Part shown: one piece after another, positions 6,519 to 9,211 of the stretch
Layout: each line of letters opens with the position of its first letter
How positions within the stretch are numbered: the stretch's first letter is position 1
Assembly (NCBI GenBank): GCA_002495065.1
Contig: DADT01000071.1
Span: forward strand, 1 to 9,211
Source: Methanoregula sp. UBA471
GTDB lineage: Archaea > Halobacteriota > Methanomicrobia > Methanomicrobiales > Methanospirillaceae
Length of the DNA: 9,211 nt
Reading direction: 5' to 3'
Made by a program: the position numbers and the translations under genes
Notes under the pieces: generated by a model
The model's database searches: none
What the model saw: only the letters and a program-made list of their open reading frames with translations
What the model was told of the DNA's origin: nothing

Positions 6519-6835
6519 TGCCGTGTTCATGCCGGGGCTAAAACCAGGTTCATGTTAATTCAGCACGGCAGGGTGTCACGATTCCGCCGGCATACCCTGC
6601 AGCTGAGTTGTTCAGGAGCGTGTAACGGAGCAGCTGTTCAGCAGAATCGGAATCTTCGTCTGGTCGGACAAATAAGGAGTGTCGATCATCCGGAGTTAAA
6701 ATGGTGATATTTTTCCCCCGGTTCCTGGAAATTATCGCTTTTGTCCGGAGAGGTGATCTTCTCTGCCAGTCCTCCGCCCGATAAAAAGTGTTCTCTGACA
6801 AAAACTAAATCCTTCACTAAACCATATTAGAAATA
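6519..6835. other. Intergenic gap between the two kinase genes
   Basis: These 317 bases contain no clear terminator for the upstream kinase. A long-range inverted repeat GCCGTG/CACGGC (6520-6525 and 6564-6569) encloses two copies of GTTCATG (6525-6531, 6549-6555). A T5 run followed by C5 lies near 6710. The start of the second kinase (6836) has no Shine-Dalgarno site in the preceding 15 bases. The gap size suggests that the second kinase has its own promoter, perhaps the ATAAAAAG near 6781, but this is weak. The doubtful minus-strand small ORF is listed separately. Confidence 0.5.
6550..6801 (-). CDS. Possible small hypothetical protein (83 aa), doubtful
   Basis: An open frame on the minus strand fills most of the gap between the two kinases. 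The start would be TTG (6799-6801), preceded about 9 bases away by AAGGA, a reasonable Shine-Dalgarno site, with an AT-rich segment further upstream inside the start of the second kinase gene. The predicted product is hydrophilic. Its C-terminal half (ILTPDDRHSLFVRPDEDSD and the following AEQLLRYTLLNNS) looks more protein-like than the N-terminal half, which is rich in Arg. No family is recognised, and there are no membrane segments or metal motifs. It is antisense to its neighbours and could equally be a chance open frame. Confidence 0.25.
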   Translation of the reverse strand: MSENTFYRAEDWQRRSPLRTKAIISRNRGKNITILTPDDRHSLFVRPDEDSDSAEQLLRYTLLNNSAAGYAGGIVTPCRAELT

Positions 6836-8647
6836 ATGATCTCCCTCCTCTACGTTGATGACGAGCCGGATCTCCTGGATCTCTGCAGGCTTTTTCTTGA
6901 GAGGGAAAAAGAGTTCTCGGTCATAACCGTAACTTCAGCAAAAGAGGCTTTGGAGATTCTGGAAGGAGGGGCGGTTGAGGCGATTATTTCCGATTATCAG
7001 ATGCCCATCATGGACGGCATCGGTTTCCTCAAAGAGGTAAGGAAGAAATTCAAGGATATCCCCTTTATACTTTTCACCGGTAAGGGACGGGAGGAAGTCG
7101 CCATTGAAGCCTTCGATAATGGAGCTGACTTTTACCTGCAGAAAGGAGGGGATCCCCGTGCCCAGTTCGGTGAACTGAGTCATAAAATCCGTCAGGCAAT
7201 CCGGAGGAAAAAGGCGGAGGAGGAGCTTCGCATGATGCACTCCACGGTGAGCAACGCTCCGGAGGGAATTCTCTGGATTAACGAAGATGGCGGGATCACA
7301 TTTTTTAACGACACCATATGCGAAATGCTCGGATACTCCCGTGAAGAGTTCACCCGCCTCACCATCAGGGATATCAGCCCTCAGTTTATTGAGCACCATC
7401 TGGATACTGAATGGTTCCAGACAAAACAGAGAAAAATTCTTACCGTTCAGGATATCAACAGGAAAAAGGACGGATCACCCATCCCTGTGGAAATTTCCCT
7501 CAATTACAGTGAATTCGGACCCCGGTCGTACGTTTTTGCATTTGTGAGGGATATCACCGACCGGAAGAAAGCCGAGGACGAGCTTAAGTCTGCCTATGAA
7601 AAGAACCAGGGTCTGATGGACCATGCAAATGATGCAATTTTTATTGCCGACGCAGAAACCGGGATGCTTATCGATGCAAATAAAAAAACACAGGTTCTGA
7701 CCGGCAGGACACTTGATGAAATCCGGACTCTTCACGAAAGTGAACTGCATCCAAAAGAGGAAGAGGAAAAATACCAGGCATATTTTAAAAAGCAGGCAGA
7801 TGAAGGGACGGGGTTGCAGGAAGAGGTCATTGTTGATCTCAGGGGAAACCATATCCCGGTCATTGTCAGCACCACCATACTCGATCTCGGGGGAAGGCGG
7901 TGCATGATGGGAATATTCCACGATATATCGGATATTAAAAAAGTAAATACCGCCCTGCAGCTTGCAAATAAAAAACTTAACCTCCTGGCCGAGATCACAC
8001 GGCATGATATCAGGAATAAGCTTACCATGCTGAGCGGATACCTTGAACTGTTTACCGACCATCCTCCTGAACCCCAGCATTCGATGTATCTTGCAAAGCT
8101 GAAAAATGCCGTAAAAATGATAGAAGCAAATATCGAGTTTACCAAATTATACCAGGATCTCGGGGTTGTTGCACCGGTATGGCAGAACGTGGATGACACG
8201 TTTTTTAAAGCCTGCACCCATGTCGACATTAAAAAGATCCGGTTCCAGTCCGAAGCCCTTGGACTGGAGATATTTGCCGACCCGCTGCTGGAACGGGTGT
8301 TTTACAACATTGTTGCAAATGCCGTAGAACATGGCAATCAGGTATCTGTCGTCAGGCTGTCAGCGACAGAGATGCCCGGATGTCTCCTAATCAATATTGA
8401 AGACGACGGCATCGGAATACCGCCGCTTGATAAGGAAACGATCTTCCGGAAAGGATATGGTAAAAATACCGGTCTCGGACTTTTCCTCTCACGGGAGATC
8501 CTGTCTATAACGAATATTACGATAAAGGAGTCCGGGGAATTCCAGCACGGTGCCCGCTTCGAGTTGTGTGTGCCAAAGGGTATATACCGTTTTTCCGGAA
8601 AAGCCAGCGACGTTTCGGGAATGGACAAAAACAGTCTGATTGCCTGA
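6836..8647 (+). CDS. Receiver-PAS-PAS sensor histidine kinase, all motifs intact
   Basis: A 603 aa cytoplasmic protein. Order: receiver (1-125; acidic residues Asp8, Asp9 and Glu10, phosphoacceptor Asp53 in ISDYQMP, Thr81, Lys103), PAS (about 132-247, ending in the typical VRDITDRKKAE), PAS (about 253-370, ending FHDISDIKK), dimerisation helix with His390 in TRHDIRNKL, and ATPase domain (about 445-580) with N-box NIVANAVEHG (Asn491, Asn495), G1 box DDGIGIP and G2 box TGLGLF. It should autophosphorylate on His390, with the N-terminal receiver as input, relay or feedback site. Receiver and kinase modules align without gaps to those of the gene at 4137, so the pair arose by duplication or shares a recent ancestor module; the paralogue has an extra GAF domain. 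The ATG start matches the receiver boundary; no Shine-Dalgarno site is seen. No DNA-binding partner is encoded nearby. Confidence 0.93.
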   Translation: MISLLYVDDEPDLLDLCRLFLEREKEFSVITVTSAKEALEILEGGAVEAIISDYQMPIMDGIGFLKEVRKKFKDIPFILFTGKGREEVAIEAFDNGADFYLQKGGDPRAQFGELSHKIRQAIRRKKAEEELRMMHSTVSNAPEGILWINEDGGITFFNDTICEMLGYSREEFTRLTIRDISPQFIEHHLDTEWFQTKQRKILTVQDINRKKDGSPIPVEISLNYSEFGPRSYVFAFVRDITDRKKAEDELKSAYEKNQGLMDHANDAIFIADAETGMLIDANKKTQVLTGRTLDEIRTLHESELHPKEEEEKYQAYFKKQADEGTGLQEEVIVDLRGNHIPVIVSTTILDLGGRRCMMGIFHDISDIKKVNTALQLANKKLNLLAEITRHDIRNKLTMLSGYLELFTDHPPEPQHSMYLAKLKNAVKMIEANIEFTKLYQDLGVVAPVWQNVDDTFFKACTHVDIKKIRFQSEALGLEIFADPLLERVFYNIVANAVEHGNQVSVVRLSATEMPGCLLINIEDDGIGIPPLDKETIFRKGYGKNTGLGLFLSREILSITNITIKESGEFQHGARFELCVPKGIYRFSGKASDVSGMDKNSLIA

Positions 8648-8746
8648 GATATTCCCGGATGTGGAAACCCGTATGACATGATCCTGGAAGGTCATTCCGG
8701 AACGGGGTCAGGACGCGCAAGGTGTCCCCTTCGGGTATAGAGAAAA

Positions 8747-8788
8747 GTCACGGTCATTTCGTATAAACGGGAGATAAAAATCCGTGAC
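8747..8788. other. Inverted repeat downstream of the second kinase
   Basis: GTCACGG (8747-8753) and CCGTGAC (8782-8788) are perfectly complementary, with a 28-base AT-rich loop that includes GTATAAACGG. It starts 99 bases after the kinase stop codon. It may be part of a 3' untranslated structure or an operator-like site; nothing further can be said. Confidence 0.35.
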
Positions 8789-8820
8789 GAATTATGAGTT
8801 CGATGAGCCGGTTTCTCCGC

Positions 8821-8837
8821 TCTTATTTTTCATTTTA
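8821..8837 (+). terminator. T-rich termination region after the second kinase
   Basis: TCTTATTTTTCATTTTA is the first strongly T-rich stretch on the plus strand after the kinase stop at 8647, and it lies just before repeat copy 2. CCGGT (8808-8812) and ACCGG (8837-8841) flank it. Archaeal polymerases stop at such T-tracts, so it is a plausible terminator, though its distance (about 175 bases) makes this tentative. Confidence 0.35.
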
Positions 8838-8855
8838 CCGGTCAAAAAAATGTGT

Positions 8856-9120
8856 GAAAATCCGGCTCTGTTGAAACACACATGAGAGGGAGTTCGCACC
8901 GAACCATAAAAATCATTAAACCATGTAATTTTTATGAGGGCTCCCCGCCTCAGGGCCTCTCCGAGGCACGGCGGGACAGAGCGGCGTTTACAGATATGCT
9001 TACAGGCACTGATCCGCCGCGGGGGCGCCCCGTCGGGGGCGGCGGGGTTCATCGCAAATAATTATGAGGAATAAACATTCCATAACTCATGTCGGTTTAA
9101 TTTAATTTCACGGGAACCCC
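8856..9120 (+). repeat. Dispersed hairpin repeat, copy 2
   Basis: Second copy of the element at 3505-3770, same orientation, offset 5350 bases through the conserved part. Hairpin I is at 8943-8976 (its outermost pair lost by G to A) and hairpin II at 9014-9045 (identical to copy 1). The inter-hairpin linker (8977-9010) is the most diverged part. The left end reads GGCTCTGTTGAAAC (8864-8877). Just right of the homology, TTTCAACAG (9126-9134) is the exact inverse of CTGTTGAAA, so this copy has imperfect terminal inverted repeats about 270 bases apart. An in-frame 46-codon ORF (8934-9074) crosses both hairpins but is not called as a gene. Confidence 0.9.
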
Positions 9121-9172
9121 GAATATTTCAACAGGGGTATAGTCACATTTCAGCGACTAATTTCTTGTTTTA

Positions 9173-9211
9173 AAGGACGCCCCCCTTGCGCCAGCCCTGC
9201 CCCCTTTGGGG
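9173..9211. other. C-rich tail at the window end, cut off
   Basis: After an AT-rich spacer (9121-9172), the sequence turns strongly C-rich. CCCC (9201-9204) and GGGG (9208-9211) form a short hairpin around TTT at the very edge. Copy 1 of the repeat is likewise followed, after about 30 bases, by a C-rich stem-loop block. The rest lies outside the window. Confidence 0.4.

Noticed and set aside
7475..8229. Long minus-strand open frames opposite the second kinase (up to 201 codons)
   Set aside because: They lie entirely inside a gene with strong domain matches on the plus strand and have Cys/Phe-rich composition typical of antisense shadows.
8856..9146. Target-site duplication around repeat copy 2
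   Set aside because: The 8 bases before GGCTCTG (8856-8863) do not match those after the candidate right end (9139-9146), so insertion by transposition is not proven.

Overview
The window looks like a chromosomal stretch of a methanogenic archaeon, most likely from the Methanomicrobiales (Methanoregula/Methanosphaerula-like). This is inferred from three things: soluble receiver-PAS-kinase proteins with a TRHDI phosphoacceptor motif, which are typical of these methanogens; AT-rich TATA-type upstream regions and T-tract termination; and moderately GC-rich coding sequence separated by AT-rich spacers containing very GC-rich hairpins. No rRNA, tRNA, CRISPR array, transposase or phage gene was seen.

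Left part (1-3310). The 3' two thirds of an aldehyde dehydrogenase gene is followed 22 bases later by an aldo/keto reductase with a C-terminal iron-sulfur domain, probably one transcription unit for carbonyl redox chemistry. Converging on it from the minus strand is a multi-pass membrane protein of the DUF475/TerC-like family. That gene has a clear hairpin plus T-tract terminator just past its stop codon and a TATA element so close to its start that the mRNA is probably leaderless or nearly so.

Middle (3311-4136). An 826-base region with no convincing gene holds copy 1 of a roughly 265-base repeat with two strong GC-rich hairpins. Two more perfect or near-perfect GC-rich hairpins follow, then a probable promoter and Shine-Dalgarno site for the next gene.

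Right part (4137-9211). Two tandem paralogous cytoplasmic sensor kinases (793 and 603 aa) share the same layout: N-terminal receiver, sensor domains (GAF-PAS-PAS or PAS-PAS), then a TRHDI dimerisation helix and ATPase domain. The second has every canonical kinase motif. The first keeps the phosphoacceptor His and Asp but has lost the key N-box Asn and the first Gly of the G2 box, so it may be a pseudokinase or trans-acting partner. No separate DNA-binding output regulator is present. The 317-base gap between them carries only a doubtful minus-strand small ORF. Downstream of the second kinase lies copy 2 of the repeat, in the same orientation, 5.35 kb from copy 1.

The most interesting signal is this repeat pair. 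The hairpin segments are almost identical between copies (two perfect runs of over 50 bases) while the linker between them has diverged, suggesting selection on a folded RNA or DNA element. One end resembles IS6-family transposon termini, so a non-autonomous mobile element is a competing explanation.
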